Counted from the first letter of the stretch, positions 1 through 8,481 are shown. The stretch is 64,000 bases of DNA from Pseudomonas putida NBRC 14164 (GCF_000412675.1 NC_021505.1:372001-436000), one strand, 5' to 3'. Translations and numbers: made by a program. Notes: a model not told the origin generated them from the sequence alone.

Positions 1-260
1 TCGACAAACAGCTTGCCGCGGCTGACGGTGTTCAGGCCGTTGATGCAGCGCAGCAGGCTCGATTTGCCCGAGCCGGACAAGCCCATCAGCACGCAGATCT
101 CACCCTTGTTGATATCAAGGTTGGCCTTTTCGACGCCGACCACCAGGCCGGTCTGCTTGAGGATCTGTTCGCGGGTCTTGCCCTGGTCCAGCAGCGACAG
201 TGCCTCGCGCGGCTTGTTGGAGAAAATGACGTCGACGTCTTCGAAACGAATGATGCTCAT
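1..260 (-). CDS. cbcV: Choline/betaine ABC transporter ATP-binding subunit CbcV (partial, N-terminal part)
   Basis: Only the first 86 or so codons are inside the window; the gene runs off the left edge. The reading frame begins MSIIRFEDVDVIF and has a Walker A motif, GLSGSGKSS, at about residues 60-68, followed by LLRCINGL, as in ProV/ChoV-type ATPases. These power uptake of quaternary ammonium compounds across the inner membrane. The ATG overlaps the stop codon of cbcW by four bases (ATGA), so the two are translationally coupled in a cbcX-W-V order. Family assignment is firm. The substrate (choline, betaine, carnitine) is inferred from the neighbours. Confidence 0.9.
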   Translation of the reverse strand, partial: MSIIRFEDVDVIFSNKPREALSLLDQGKTREQILKQTGLVVGVEKANLDINKGEICVLMGLSGSGKSSLLRCINGLNTVSRGKLFV

Positions 261-1102
261 GCCTCACCCCTTACCGGCAGTTCCGGTTGCTTGCAGATAC
301 GGTCGAGCATGATTGCCAGCAGCACGATCGCCAGGCCCGCTTCGAAGCCCAGGGAAATATCGGCGGTGTTCAGTGCGTTGACCACAGGTTTGCCCAGGCC
401 GTCAGCGCCCACCAGGGCGGCGATCACCACCATCGACAGCGACAGCATGATGCACTGGGTGACGCCGGCGGCGATGCTGGGCATCGCATGCGGCAGTTCG
501 ATACGGGTAAGCAATTGGCGACGCGAGCAGCCAAAGGCCTTGCCAGCGTCCATCAGCTCCTGCGGGACGTCGCAGATGCCCAGGTAGGTGAGGCGGATTG
601 GTGCCGCAATGGCGAAGACCACGGTAGAGATCAGCCCCGGTACCACACCCAGGCCGAACAGGGTCAGGGTAGGGATCAGGTAGACGAAGGTGGGCACCGT
701 CTGCATCAGGTCGAGTACCGGGCGCATGGCGGTATAGAACATTGGTTTGTGCGCAGCCAGGATGCCCAGGGGCACGCCAATCACCACGCACACCACCGTG
801 GCGAAGGTCACCTGCGCCAGGGTTTCCATGGTTTCCTGCCAGTAACCCAGGTTGAAGATCAGCAGGAATGACAGGGCAACGAACGCGGTCAGCCCCCACT
901 TGCGCTGGATCAGGTGTGCCAGGCCGGCGAACAGGGCGATGAGGACGAACGGGTTGAACCAGGTCAGGGCACTGGTGACCCCATGGATCATGAATTCCAG
1001 GCCTTGCGCGATGGCGTCGAAGTAATTTGCGCCGTTCTGGGTCAGCCACTCGACGAACGACGCGATGTACTGGCCCAGGGGTATTTTCTGATCGATAAGC
1101 AT
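257..1102 (-). CDS. cbcW: Choline/betaine ABC transporter permease CbcW
   Basis: 281-residue inner-membrane permease of the ProW/OpuAB type. Several hydrophobic segments are visible, and a binding-protein-dependent transport domain covers roughly residues 85-270, with the EAA-loop-like stretch GKAFGCSRRQLLTRIELPHA around residue 190. It forms the channel of the transporter whose periplasmic partner is CbcX, upstream, and whose ATPase is CbcV, downstream and overlapping. In P. aeruginosa the CbcXWV transporter is induced through GbdR and imports choline, betaine and carnitine delivered by different binding proteins. The length is normal for the family and nothing looks broken. Confidence 0.93.
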   Translation of the reverse strand: MLIDQKIPLGQYIASFVEWLTQNGANYFDAIAQGLEFMIHGVTSALTWFNPFVLIALFAGLAHLIQRKWGLTAFVALSFLLIFNLGYWQETMETLAQVTFATVVCVVIGVPLGILAAHKPMFYTAMRPVLDLMQTVPTFVYLIPTLTLFGLGVVPGLISTVVFAIAAPIRLTYLGICDVPQELMDAGKAFGCSRRQLLTRIELPHAMPSIAAGVTQCIMLSLSMVVIAALVGADGLGKPVVNALNTADISLGFEAGLAIVLLAIMLDRICKQPELPVRGEA

Positions 1103-1186
1103 GATAGCGAGCTTCCACCTGCATAGATTGAAATCAACCCGGGGCAGGCACGGTCCTGCCCCGAGGTAGCGCTATTGCGTGCTGCG

Positions 1187-2134
1187 TTATTGCGCCAGCT
1201 TGGCCTTGGCCGCCTCAAGGCCGGGTTTGCCATCAACAGTGGTAACGCCGGCAAGCCAGGTGTCCAGCTTGCCGGGGTTGTCTTTAAGCCACTTCTTGGC
1301 GGCTGCTTCGGGTTTCATCTTGTCGTCCAGGACATAGCCCATCATGGTGCTTTCATCCTTGAGCTCGAACGACAGGTTCTTGAGCAGTTGGCCAACGTTG
1401 CTGCATTCCTGCGCGTAGCCCTTGCGGGTATTGGTCAATACGGTCGCCTTGCCGAAATCGGGCCCGAAGAAATCGTCCCCGCCGGTCAGGTACTGCATCT
1501 TGAAGCGGGTGTTCATCGGGTGCGGTTCCCAGCCCAGGAACACCAGGGCCTCGCCGCGTTTTTGCGCGCGGTCGACCTGCGACAGCATGCCGGCCTCGCT
1601 CGATTGCACAATCTTGAAACCGGCGTCCTTCAGGCCGAAGGCGTTCTTGTCGATCATGCTCTGGATGGTGCGGTTGCCATCGTTGCCGGGCTCGATGCCG
1701 TAGATCTTGCCGTCCAGTTCCTTCTTGAACTTGGGAATGTCGGCGAAATCTTTCAGGCCCTTGTCGTACAGCGCCTGGGGCACGGCCAAGGTGTACTTGG
1801 CGTTTTCCAGGTTGGCGCGCACCGTTTCCACGGTGCCAGCGTCGCGGTACTGCTTGATGTCGTTCTCCATGGTCGGCATCCAGTTGCCGAGAAACACGTC
1901 CAGGTCCTTGCCGGTGGCCAGCGACTTGTAGGTCACGGGTACCGAGATCATGGTGGTGTGGGTTTTGTAACCCAGGGCTTCGAGCACAACGCTGGTGGTC
2001 GCGGTCGTGACTGTGATGTCGGTCCAGCCGACGTCGGAGAAACGTACCGTCTGACACTGCTCGGGTTCGGCGGCCTGGGCCAGCAAGGGCGTGGACAGCA
2101 ACGCAACCAGCAACAGCGAGGGTGAACCTTTCAT
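1187..2134 (-). CDS. cbcX: Choline ABC transporter periplasmic substrate-binding protein CbcX
   Basis: 315 residues of the ProX/OpuAC family. The start has a well-placed AGGAG eight bases upstream. A signal peptide of about 22 residues ends near LLAQAAEPEQC. The mature protein starts CQTVRFSDVGWTDI, typical of choline-binding proteins. It is clearly paralogous to CaiX in this window: both share the pattern of V-x-W-T-D-I near the N-terminus and FFGWAPHPMN / FLGWEPHPMN around residue 210. It delivers ligand to CbcW/CbcV, and 84 bases separate it from cbcW. Its upstream region carries three GTCG half-sites at 21-bp spacing (2288-2336), which suggests control by GbdR. Confidence 0.93.
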   Translation of the reverse strand: MKGSPSLLLVALLSTPLLAQAAEPEQCQTVRFSDVGWTDITVTTATTSVVLEALGYKTHTTMISVPVTYKSLATGKDLDVFLGNWMPTMENDIKQYRDAGTVETVRANLENAKYTLAVPQALYDKGLKDFADIPKFKKELDGKIYGIEPGNDGNRTIQSMIDKNAFGLKDAGFKIVQSSEAGMLSQVDRAQKRGEALVFLGWEPHPMNTRFKMQYLTGGDDFFGPDFGKATVLTNTRKGYAQECSNVGQLLKNLSFELKDESTMMGYVLDDKMKPEAAAKKWLKDNPGKLDTWLAGVTTVDGKPGLEAAKAKLAQ

Positions 2135-2287
2135 GGATGGACTCCTGAGATATTGTCTTCGGGTTCGCGTGGGTCGCCGGGCTTTCTGAGGGTCCGGTCG
2201 ACCAGGCCTGCAGAGGGCAGGATGCGTGGCCGTGCTTTACGAGTCGCTTTCGATAATCCTCCAGCGCCGGGCAATCGCCTACTGGTA

Positions 2288-2336
2288 GGGTCGTATCCAG
2301 TACGGAACGGGTCGTATCCAGTAAGGGCGATGTCGC
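2288..2336. promoter_or_regulatory. Triple GTCG half-site array between cbcX and sdaB (candidate GbdR operator)
   Basis: The 15-bp sequence GGGTCGTATCCAGTA occurs at 2288-2302 and again, identical, at 2309-2323. A further GTCG falls at 2332. The GTCG cores therefore start at 2290, 2311 and 2332, exactly 21 bp apart, on one face of the helix as expected for an AraC-family activator. The site lies in the 453-bp divergent region between cbcX (start 2134, minus) and sdaB (start 2588, plus). Both are GbdR targets in P. aeruginosa. The repeat is seen directly; the assignment to GbdR is inference. Confidence 0.6.
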
Positions 2337-2587
2337 TTATGGGTTTATCCACCCCCTCGGCCGCATTTTTGCGTCACCAGGCCGCCGGAAAGCGGCGTGG
2401 TGAGGGCCGCTCCTTGAGCAAAAACAGCGCGGCGCGGCTGGACAAAAGTACGTCGGTTGCAGACGGCGAGGGGTGCGGTAAAAGCCCGATGATGCTGGCA
2501 TTCAAGGCGGCCCGCTGTTTGAGCCTAGCAGTTGCCCCGCCCTGCGCATGGCGCGCAGAGACAAGCCCAGCAAGAGGTGATTCGACA

Positions 2588-3964
2588 ATGGCCATCAGCG
2601 TGTTCGACCTGTTCAAGATCGGTGTCGGGCCTTCCAGCTCCCACACCGTCGGCCCCATGCGTGCTGGCGCCCTGTTTGTTCAGGGCCTTCGCGAACGCGG
2701 CGAGCTGGAACGTGTAAAACGGATCGAAGTGCGCCTGTATGGCTCGCTGTCGGCCACCGGCATCGGTCACGGCACCGACAACGCCACGGTCATGGGCCTG
2801 ATGGGCGAATGGCCTGACGCCATTGACCCGACCCAGATCGTGCCGCGCATCGCCGACCTGCGCGAAACCAACACGCTGCAGCTCGATAGCCGCTTGCCCA
2901 TCGAGTTTGTCTGGGCCCGCGACATGCTGCTGCTGGACGAGAACCTGCCGTACCACCCCAACGCCATGACCCTGATTGCCGAAGGCGAGCAGGGCGAGTT
3001 GCACCGCGACACCTACTACTCGGTGGGTGGCGGCTTTGTGGTCGATGCCGCCCAGGCCGCCAGCGGTGTGCTGGATGCCGACCAGACGGTGCTGCCGTAC
3101 GACTTCAACAGCGCCGCCGAACTGCTGCGCCTGTGCAAGCAAAACGACCTCAGCGTGTCGCAATTGATGATGGCCAACGAGAAGGTCTGGCGCAGCGAAG
3201 AAGAGATCCGCGCCGGCCTGCACAAGCTCTGGGAAGCCATGCAGGAATGCGTCAACAACGGGCTTAAATACGAAGGCACGCTGCCCGGCGGGCTGAACGT
3301 GCGCCGCCGCGCTGCCAAGCTGCACCGCAGCCTGCAGGAGATCGGCAAGCCCAACGTGATTGGCTCGACCATGAGCGCCATGGAATGGGTCAACCTGTTC
3401 GCCCTGGCGGTCAACGAAGAGAACGCCGCCGGTGGGCGCATGGTTACCGCACCCACCAATGGCGCGGCCGGCATCATCCCGGCGGTGCTGCACTACTACA
3501 TGCGCTTCAGCGATGAGGTGAACGAGTCCAGCATTGTCGATTACTTCCTGGCTGCGGCTGCCGTGGGCATCCTGTGCAAGAAGAACGCGTCGATTTCCGG
3601 TGCCGAAGTGGGCTGCCAGGGTGAAGTCGGCTCAGCCTGCGCCATGGCGGCGGCAGGGCTTGCCGAAGTGTTGGGTGCCACCCCGCCACAGGTGGAGAAC
3701 GCGGCCGAAATTGCCTTGGAACACAACCTCGGCCTGACCTGCGACCCGGTCGGCGGGTTGGTGCAGGTGCCGTGCATCGAGCGCAACGCGATTGCTGCGG
3801 TAAAAGCCATCAACGCGGTGCAAATGGCGCTGCGCGGTGACGGCGAGCACTTCATTTCCCTCGACCAGGTGATCCGCACCATGCGTGATACCGGGGCCGA
3901 CATGCACGACAAATACAAAGAGACCTCGCGCGGTGGCCTGGCGGTCAGCGCTATCGAGTGCTGA
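2588..3964 (+). CDS. sdaB: L-serine dehydratase (iron-sulfur, single-chain)
   Basis: 458-residue iron-sulfur L-serine ammonia-lyase, converting serine to pyruvate and ammonia. The N-terminal domain shows [20 protein letters not shown], a hallmark of the family. The alpha domain carries conserved cysteines (around residues 340-395) in [21 protein letters not shown] and [14 protein letters not shown], which hold the [4Fe-4S] cluster. The open frame extends 145 codons further upstream, but that stretch has no family match, whereas the ATG at 2588 has AAGAGGTGA just before it. It sits beside gbdR, as in P. aeruginosa, and closes the betaine pathway: glycine to serine by GlyA, then serine to pyruvate here. 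Confidence 0.93.
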   Translation: MAISVFDLFKIGVGPSSSHTVGPMRAGALFVQGLRERGELERVKRIEVRLYGSLSATGIGHGTDNATVMGLMGEWPDAIDPTQIVPRIADLRETNTLQLDSRLPIEFVWARDMLLLDENLPYHPNAMTLIAEGEQGELHRDTYYSVGGGFVVDAAQAASGVLDADQTVLPYDFNSAAELLRLCKQNDLSVSQLMMANEKVWRSEEEIRAGLHKLWEAMQECVNNGLKYEGTLPGGLNVRRRAAKLHRSLQEIGKPNVIGSTMSAMEWVNLFALAVNEENAAGGRMVTAPTNGAAGIIPAVLHYYMRFSDEVNESSIVDYFLAAAAVGILCKKNASISGAEVGCQGEVGSACAMAAAGLAEVLGATPPQVENAAEIALEHNLGLTCDPVGGLVQVPCIERNAIAAVKAINAVQMALRGDGEHFISLDQVIRTMRDTGADMHDKYKETSRGGLAVSAIEC

Positions 3965-3981
3965 TCGTTACCAGATTTGCT

Positions 3982-4057
3982 GGCCTCTTCGCGGGTGAAC
4001 CCGCTCCCACAGGCATTGCGCAGTACGTGTGGGAGCGGGTTCACCCGCGAAGAGGCC
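3982..4057. repeat. REP pair, perfect 30-bp inverted repeat
   Basis: The arms at 3982-4011 and 4028-4057 are exact reverse complements over 30 bases, separated by 16 bases, and contain the P. putida REP core CGCGGGTGAACCCGCTCCCACA. It lies 18 bases after the sdaB stop codon, where it may act as a transcript end or stabiliser. Confidence 0.9.
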
Positions 4058-4126
4058 TTTGAAGGTTGATGCAGGTGCAACATAACCACCAATGCCTCCT
4101 TATGGTGCGCCCGCCGCCTACCGATC

Positions 4127-4177
4127 GTCGGGTGTCGCGATCAGTGTCGGCATTGTCGGTGACACTCAAGAGTGTCG
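4127..4177. promoter_or_regulatory. GTCG-rich operator region and palindrome upstream of gbdR
   Basis: GTCG occurs at 4127, 4134, 4146, 4155 and 4174. The 4134/4155/4174 members are spaced 21 and 19 bp, like the arrays before cbcX and gbcAB. A perfect 7-bp inverted repeat, GACACTC-AA-GAGTGTC, lies at 4161-4176. The array is about 160-200 bp upstream of the sigma-54-type promoter of gbdR, a suitable distance for an enhancer or an autoregulatory site. Which protein binds is not known from the sequence. Confidence 0.45.
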
Positions 4178-4339
4178 TTTCTGGGCAACTTACGCTGCAC
4201 GTGTCACCAAATTGCTCAGCCGTTACACGCACGGCGCCTAGCACGCCTGTTTTGCGACTATCTGCCAACTCGGCCGAAGCCCCTGATTTGCCTGATGCAG
4301 GTGTCGTTTTCAGGTTTTTTTGGATAGCCGTTCAATTTC

Positions 4340-4355
4340 AGGCACGGCGTTTGCG
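4340..4355 (+). promoter_or_regulatory. Sigma-54-type (-24/-12) promoter of gbdR
   Basis: AGGCACGGCGTTTGCG has GG at 4341-4342 and GC at 4353-4354 with the required ten bases between, and matches the GGCACG-N4-TTGC consensus. It lies about 100 bases before the gbdR start. Published work in P. aeruginosa places gbdR under NtrC and CbrB, both sigma-54 enhancer-binding proteins, which supports the call. Confidence 0.6.
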
Positions 4356-4456
4356 TTGAGATTGGCAACCTACCCCCGGAAAATGACCGAGGGGTCATAA
4401 CAAGAAATCAGTGCCCGCCTGAGGCACACCCTGCATTTGTGTGAGGAGAAATCGCG

Positions 4457-5563
4457 ATGACGTCGTACACCTCCGGGACCCCAACCCAGAACCGCACAGC
4501 ACCCCAGTCCATCGGGTTTCTTCTACTGGACAATTTCACCCTGATTTCCCTGGCATCGGCCGTCGAGCCGCTGCGCATGGCCAACCAGCTTTCCGGCCGC
4601 GAGCTGTACCGCTGGCACACCCTGACTGTCGACGGCGGCCAGGTCTGGGCCAGCGACGGCCTGCAGATCACCCCCGATGCCGCCATGCACAGCGCGCCGC
4701 CCATCGATACCGTGATCGTCTGCGGCGGCGTGGGCATCCAGCGCACTGTTACCCGTGAGCATGTCACCTGGCTGCAGGCCCAGGCCCGTCAGTCGCGCCG
4801 CCTTGGCGCGGTGTGCACCGGCAGCTGGGCCCTGGCCTGTGCCGGGCTGCTCGACGGTTTCGATTGCAGTGTGCACTGGGAGTGCCTGGCGGCCATGCAG
4901 GAGGCCTACCCACGGGTGAACATGAGCACTCGGCTGTTCACCCTCGACCGTAACCGCTTCACCAGCTCCGGCGGCACTGCTCCGCTGGACATGATGTTGC
5001 ACCTGATCAGCCGCGACCATGGCCGCGAGCTGTCGGCGGCCATCTCCGAGATGTTCGTCTACGAGCGCATCCGCAACGAGCAGGACCACCAGCGCGTGCC
5101 GCTCAAGCACATGCTCGGTACCAACCAGCCGAAGTTGCAGGAAATCGTCGCGCTGATGGAGGCCAACCTCGAAGAGCCGATCGACCTGGACGAACTGGCG
5201 GTGTACGTGGCGGTGTCGCGACGCCAGCTTGAGCGGCTGTTCCAGAAGTACCTGCACTGCTCGCCATCGCGCTACTACCTGAAACTGCGCCTGATCCGTG
5301 CGCGGCAGTTGCTCAAGCAGACACCGATGTCGATCATCGAAGTGGCGTCGGTGTGTGGTTTTGTGTCCACGCCGCACTTCTCCAAGTGCTACCGCGAGTA
5401 CTTCGGCATTCCGCCGCGTGACGAGCGTGTGGGTTCCAACACCGCGCAGCAGGTAGCGATGATGCCGATTCCGCAGGCCATGACCCTGTCGCCGCACAGT
5501 GGGCCGATGGCCGCGCTTAGCCAGGCGCGCAACGAGTCGACCTTTGCCAGCGTAAGGCTCTGA
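4457..5563 (+). CDS. gbdR: AraC-family transcriptional activator GbdR
   Basis: 368 residues in two parts. The N-terminal DJ-1/PfpI-like (class I glutamine amidotransferase-like) sensor domain runs from about residue 17 to 190, including IGFLLLDNFTLISLASAVEPLRMAN and GAVCTGSWALACAGLLDG. The AraC-type helix-turn-helix domain covers about 235-330 (LAVYVAVSRRQLERLFQKY ... VCGFVSTPHFSKCYREYFG). GbdR responds to glycine betaine and dimethylglycine and switches on the catabolic genes found across this window. The paralogue cdhR lies at 13.8 kb. A sigma-54-type promoter and GTCG-rich sites sit upstream. The ATG at 4457 follows GTGAGGAG, a good ribosome site. Confidence 0.93.
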   Translation: MTSYTSGTPTQNRTAPQSIGFLLLDNFTLISLASAVEPLRMANQLSGRELYRWHTLTVDGGQVWASDGLQITPDAAMHSAPPIDTVIVCGGVGIQRTVTREHVTWLQAQARQSRRLGAVCTGSWALACAGLLDGFDCSVHWECLAAMQEAYPRVNMSTRLFTLDRNRFTSSGGTAPLDMMLHLISRDHGRELSAAISEMFVYERIRNEQDHQRVPLKHMLGTNQPKLQEIVALMEANLEEPIDLDELAVYVAVSRRQLERLFQKYLHCSPSRYYLKLRLIRARQLLKQTPMSIIEVASVCGFVSTPHFSKCYREYFGIPPRDERVGSNTAQQVAMMPIPQAMTLSPHSGPMAALSQARNESTFASVRL

Positions 5564-5574
5564 CACCGCGCCGG

Positions 5575-5667
5575 GCTTTTCGCGGGCACGCCCGCTCCCA
5601 CAGGTACTGCACAGGCCTCGATCTGTGTGTAGTCACTGTGGGAGCTGGCTTGCAGGCGATAGGGCCA
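5575..5667. repeat. REP pair downstream of gbdR
   Basis: Two REP units face each other: CGCGGGCACGCCCGCTCCCACAGG on the left and TGTGGGAGCTGGCTTGCAGGCGATAGGGCC on the right. They belong to two different REP subtypes (GGCACGCCC core and GCAAGCC core). Confidence 0.8.
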
Positions 5668-5682
5668 GTACAGGAAAAAGAA

Positions 5683-5940
5683 TCAGGCTCGCTTGTTGAA
5701 ACTCGCCAGCGCTGGCAGCAGCTGCTTGTCGATGGCCTGGCGTACAGCAGGCAGGATCGTCGCACTACCGGTGTACATCTGCTCCACCATCCCCTTCAGC
5801 GCCCGCGCATTGGGCTCGGTCAGCCCACGCACCACCGCTTCACACGCCTGTTCGGCACTGGCCCCGGCTGGAATATCGAAACCGCGGGCGCGCAGGTGGC
5901 CGGCGAGGTCGTCCTGGTCAATCAAATCCGCATGCATCAT
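5683..5940 (-). CDS. Conserved small protein of unknown function beside gbdR
   Basis: 85 residues beginning MMHADLIDQDDLAGHLRARGFDIP. The frame is open further upstream, but AAAGGGA lies eight to fourteen bases before the double ATG at 5940/5937, which decides the start. It is a soluble, acidic, mostly helical protein, with no signal peptide, membrane segment or metal motif. I do not recognise a domain. A gene of this size sits next to gbdR in other pseudomonads as far as I know, so a link to betaine metabolism is possible but not shown. It is transcribed away from the protease genes. Confidence 0.75.
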   Translation of the reverse strand: MMHADLIDQDDLAGHLRARGFDIPAGASAEQACEAVVRGLTEPNARALKGMVEQMYTGSATILPAVRQAIDKQLLPALASFNKRA

Positions 5941-6120
5941 GGCTGTTGTCCCTTTTATCGCGAAGAGAGTGCTGCTGTGATTCAGGACCGATTCTGTGAC
6001 GTGCGCAACAGCCTCGCAAGGACAGAATATCGCCATGGCTGCTTTGGCTAAGAACAGGTCGTTTACGGCTAAATCCCCCGCCCGGCAAGCACGCACACTG
6101 AAGCCATTCACGGTACCCGA

Positions 6121-6195
6121 GGGTTTGGTCACCCTCGCTCACGCACAGTGGATGTTGCTCGCTCTTGGCCCCGGTAGCTCACGGCTTTCCGGGGT
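6121..6195 (+). repeat. 75-bp direct repeat, copy 1, in the leader of the first metalloprotease
   Basis: Starts with a small hairpin (GAGGGT-TTGGTC-ACCCTC) followed by GCTCACGCACA and GCTCGCTCTTGGCC-GGTAGCTCACGGCTTT. A near copy lies at 8407-8481 in front of the second protease gene. It probably holds promoter or leader elements copied when the gene was duplicated. The rest of 5941-6321 shows no gene that I can support. Confidence 0.7.
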
Positions 6196-6321
6196 TATTT
6201 TTTTGTGTTTCTCAACAGTTCCATCTTATAAAACTTCTAGCAGCCTAGTATTTCTGCCAGGTGACGGAAAGATCCTGATAGTGCTCTCCTGCGGGCGACG
6301 GTTTTCCACAGGAGCGGAAAA

Positions 6322-8271
6322 GTGAATACCACGATCTGGAACAGAATCCTGCTTGCCTCAATGGTGATGTTTTTTGGGGGATGTTCAATCTCTGAGCGCA
6401 CCGTGGCTGCGGCCAACAGTACACCCCCTCAACTTTTCACACTTGAACCTACGCCTGAGCGCAACGTCCTGCAAAAAACGGCTAGCGGCTACCTGGCCAC
6501 ATTGTTGGGTGACCCGGCGAACGCGGAAGTTACTCTGGTCAAGATCGACCCTGCACGGGTGAGCCAGCAGACGCAGGATTTGGCGGTGAGCTTGCCGGAC
6601 GGTAAAACCGCCCAGTTTCATCTCCGCGATTTCACCACCCTCAAATCGGGTATAGACAGCTGGGTTGGCTACAAGCCTTCGGCATGGAAAGCGACCCACG
6701 CGGCCTCCGCTTCGGAGATTGATTACGACCCATTTTATTATCTGTCCATGGTGCGTGAGGGTGACAAACTGGTGGGCAATCTCATTGTCGAGGGGCAGCG
6801 TTATCGACTGGACTCTATTGGTTCAGGGCGGTATGTCTTGATCAAAGTTGACGAGTCCAAACTTCCTCCAGACGGCGAACCCCTCGTAGCCCCTGCAGGG
6901 GGCGCGCGCGATGACACCAAAGTGAAATCGCCGCAATCCGCGCACAGCGTAATACGCTTGATGTTCTTGGCAACCAATCAACGAAAGGCCGCTAACCCCT
7001 GGTGGTGGCTTGACCTTCTCCTGGCGATGAGAGATGCCAACCAATACATGAAAAACAGTGACGTGCAGATCACCTACCAATGGGCCGGGAATTTTTATGG
7101 GGATTACGACGAGACTGGAAGAAGCAGCTCCCAGCAACTGGGAGATATCGGTAATGCCCAGCCGTTCGCATCGCAAGTCCTGAGCATGCGAGAGGAATTA
7201 AGAGCGGATATGGTCTTAATGTATACTACAGAGCCTTCGGTGTGCGGCAGAGCCTACATTTCGACGGGCAAGAATTCGCCTCATTCGATAGTTACCTGTC
7301 CCAGATCGCTTGCGCACGAACTTGGTCATAACATCGGTGCACTGCATAAACAGGGCGAGACTGGAAATGTTCCTGAATATGCATACGGCTACGAGACCCC
7401 TCTTTATAACCTACACACTCAGATGGTAGCGTCTCGCGACGCTTTACCTAATTTCTCCAACCCCCGTGTGACCTACCTGGGCATGCCGTTAGGGGATAGT
7501 AAATTTAATGACGTTGCGAGGCGGTTTAACGAACGCCGGGAAACCGTCGAGAATTTTTACCCGCCACCAAATCCGTTGACGGTACTGGTGCAACTTTTCA
7601 GTGATTATAATCAACGGGGTGACATGTGCACCTTGAAAATCGAGCCGGGTGTAGATCAGCCGTCATGCAATAAGGTAAAGTCTATAAGGGTTTATGACTT
7701 TGCCCCAGGAATGAAACTTTGCTTTAGATCGGAGGAGTATAGAAGAGTTTGTTACGCTGGTTCGTATGCTGGTGACTTTGCGGTGCCTAATCTTAAAGCG
7801 GTAAGCGTGCTCCCATCCGGGTTGGTTCGCGAGGGGAGGGTTGGCGATGACGCATTTTACGGTGACGTTAAATATGTTGAATACGCAATGGATAACCAAG
7901 TGACGATTAAATTGTATTCGCTTGCGGACTTTAAGGGGGAAACCTGCGAGTTTCGCATGCCCACGAGTACCGTAGGCAGCCTGTCCGAGTGGCCGCAATG
8001 TGCGGCTCTCAGCGGCGGCAAGTCACGCTCTGCCAAAGTATTTTCTTTTTCCAGTCCCTATAACAAGCTGTGCTTTTTCAACGCAGATCACCGTCAAAGT
8101 CTCTGTTTTAACGGAAACTATCAAGGTAATTTCTCGATCCGAAACTGGGACGTGGGCACGGATTTGCCGTCGGGTCTGGTCAGGACGCATCGTGGTGGCG
8201 GCTATATGAACGGTTCTGTGCATCGCATTTCCTATGGGAATGACTCAGAGGATTGGCCTCCCGCACCTTGA
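6322..8271 (+). CDS. Lipoprotein zinc metalloprotease (metzincin) with two crystallin-like C-terminal repeats
   Basis: 649 residues from a GTG start with AGGAG seven bases upstream. A lipoprotein signal ends FFGGC, so Cys21 would be lipidated, and Ser at +2 predicts the outer membrane. Residues about 35-185 look like a propeptide-like domain ending KVDESKLPP. The catalytic zinc site is HELGHNIGALH (His332, Glu333, His336, His342), the full metzincin pattern HExxHxxGxxH. It is followed by a segment ending FSNPRVTYLGMPLG, as in reprolysin/M72-like peptidases. Two cysteine-bearing beta-rich repeats (about 415-515 and 530-640), each with a K-L-C-F strand then a C-Y/F-x-G/N motif, resemble beta/gamma-crystallin-like modules. 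The substrate is unknown. Base composition looks more AT-rich than its neighbours, suggesting transfer. Confidence 0.8.
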   Translation: MNTTIWNRILLASMVMFFGGCSISERTVAAANSTPPQLFTLEPTPERNVLQKTASGYLATLLGDPANAEVTLVKIDPARVSQQTQDLAVSLPDGKTAQFHLRDFTTLKSGIDSWVGYKPSAWKATHAASASEIDYDPFYYLSMVREGDKLVGNLIVEGQRYRLDSIGSGRYVLIKVDESKLPPDGEPLVAPAGGARDDTKVKSPQSAHSVIRLMFLATNQRKAANPWWWLDLLLAMRDANQYMKNSDVQITYQWAGNFYGDYDETGRSSSQQLGDIGNAQPFASQVLSMREELRADMVLMYTTEPSVCGRAYISTGKNSPHSIVTCPRSLAHELGHNIGALHKQGETGNVPEYAYGYETPLYNLHTQMVASRDALPNFSNPRVTYLGMPLGDSKFNDVARRFNERRETVENFYPPPNPLTVLVQLFSDYNQRGDMCTLKIEPGVDQPSCNKVKSIRVYDFAPGMKLCFRSEEYRRVCYAGSYAGDFAVPNLKAVSVLPSGLVREGRVGDDAFYGDVKYVEYAMDNQVTIKLYSLADFKGETCEFRMPTSTVGSLSEWPQCAALSGGKSRSAKVFSFSSPYNKLCFFNADHRQSLCFNGNYQGNFSIRNWDVGTDLPSGLVRTHRGGGYMNGSVHRISYGNDSEDWPPAP

Positions 8272-8340
8272 GTGCTACCGTAGATTCGGGGCGTAATATG
8301 CGCCCCGGATTCCATTACTCACCCAATTATCGTCATAAAA

Positions 8341-8406
8341 GCCGTCGGAGATGAAATCGCGCAGTGCCTTGCGCACATGCAGCGGGTGCATGCCGGGCGT
8401 GGTGGA
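8341..8406 (-). pseudogene. Relic fragment of a cdhA (L-carnitine dehydrogenase)-like gene
   Basis: Read on the minus strand, this stretch encodes GMHPLHVRKALRDFISDG, which aligns with [18 protein letters not shown] in cdhA of this window (encoded at about 11120-11185). The 20 bases at 8367-8386 are identical to 11146-11165. Similarity stops on both sides, at 8406 where the 75-bp repeat begins and at about 8340, and the frame then reads unrelated residues to a stop. It is a short dead remnant, about 22 codons, lying between the two protease genes. Confidence 0.65.
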
Positions 8407-8481
8407 GAGGGTTTGGTTACCCTCGCTCACGCACACGCACAATGGAGGTGCTCGCTCTTGGCCTCGGTAGCTCACGGCTTT
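8407..8481 (+). repeat. 75-bp direct repeat, copy 2, in the leader of the second metalloprotease
   Basis: Near-copy of 6121-6195, with the same hairpin GAGGGT-TTGGTT-ACCCTC, the same GCTCACGCACA, and the same GCTCGCTCTTGGCCTCGGTAGCTCACGGCTTTT block with a few substitutions and small indels. It begins immediately after the cdhA-like relic, so the relic/repeat joint may mark a recombination boundary. Confidence 0.7.

Noticed and set aside
5996..6325. 109-codon plus-strand frame before the first metalloprotease
   Set aside because: It crosses the 75-bp leader repeat, has no ribosome site, and overlaps the GTG start region of the protease gene; likely non-coding leader.
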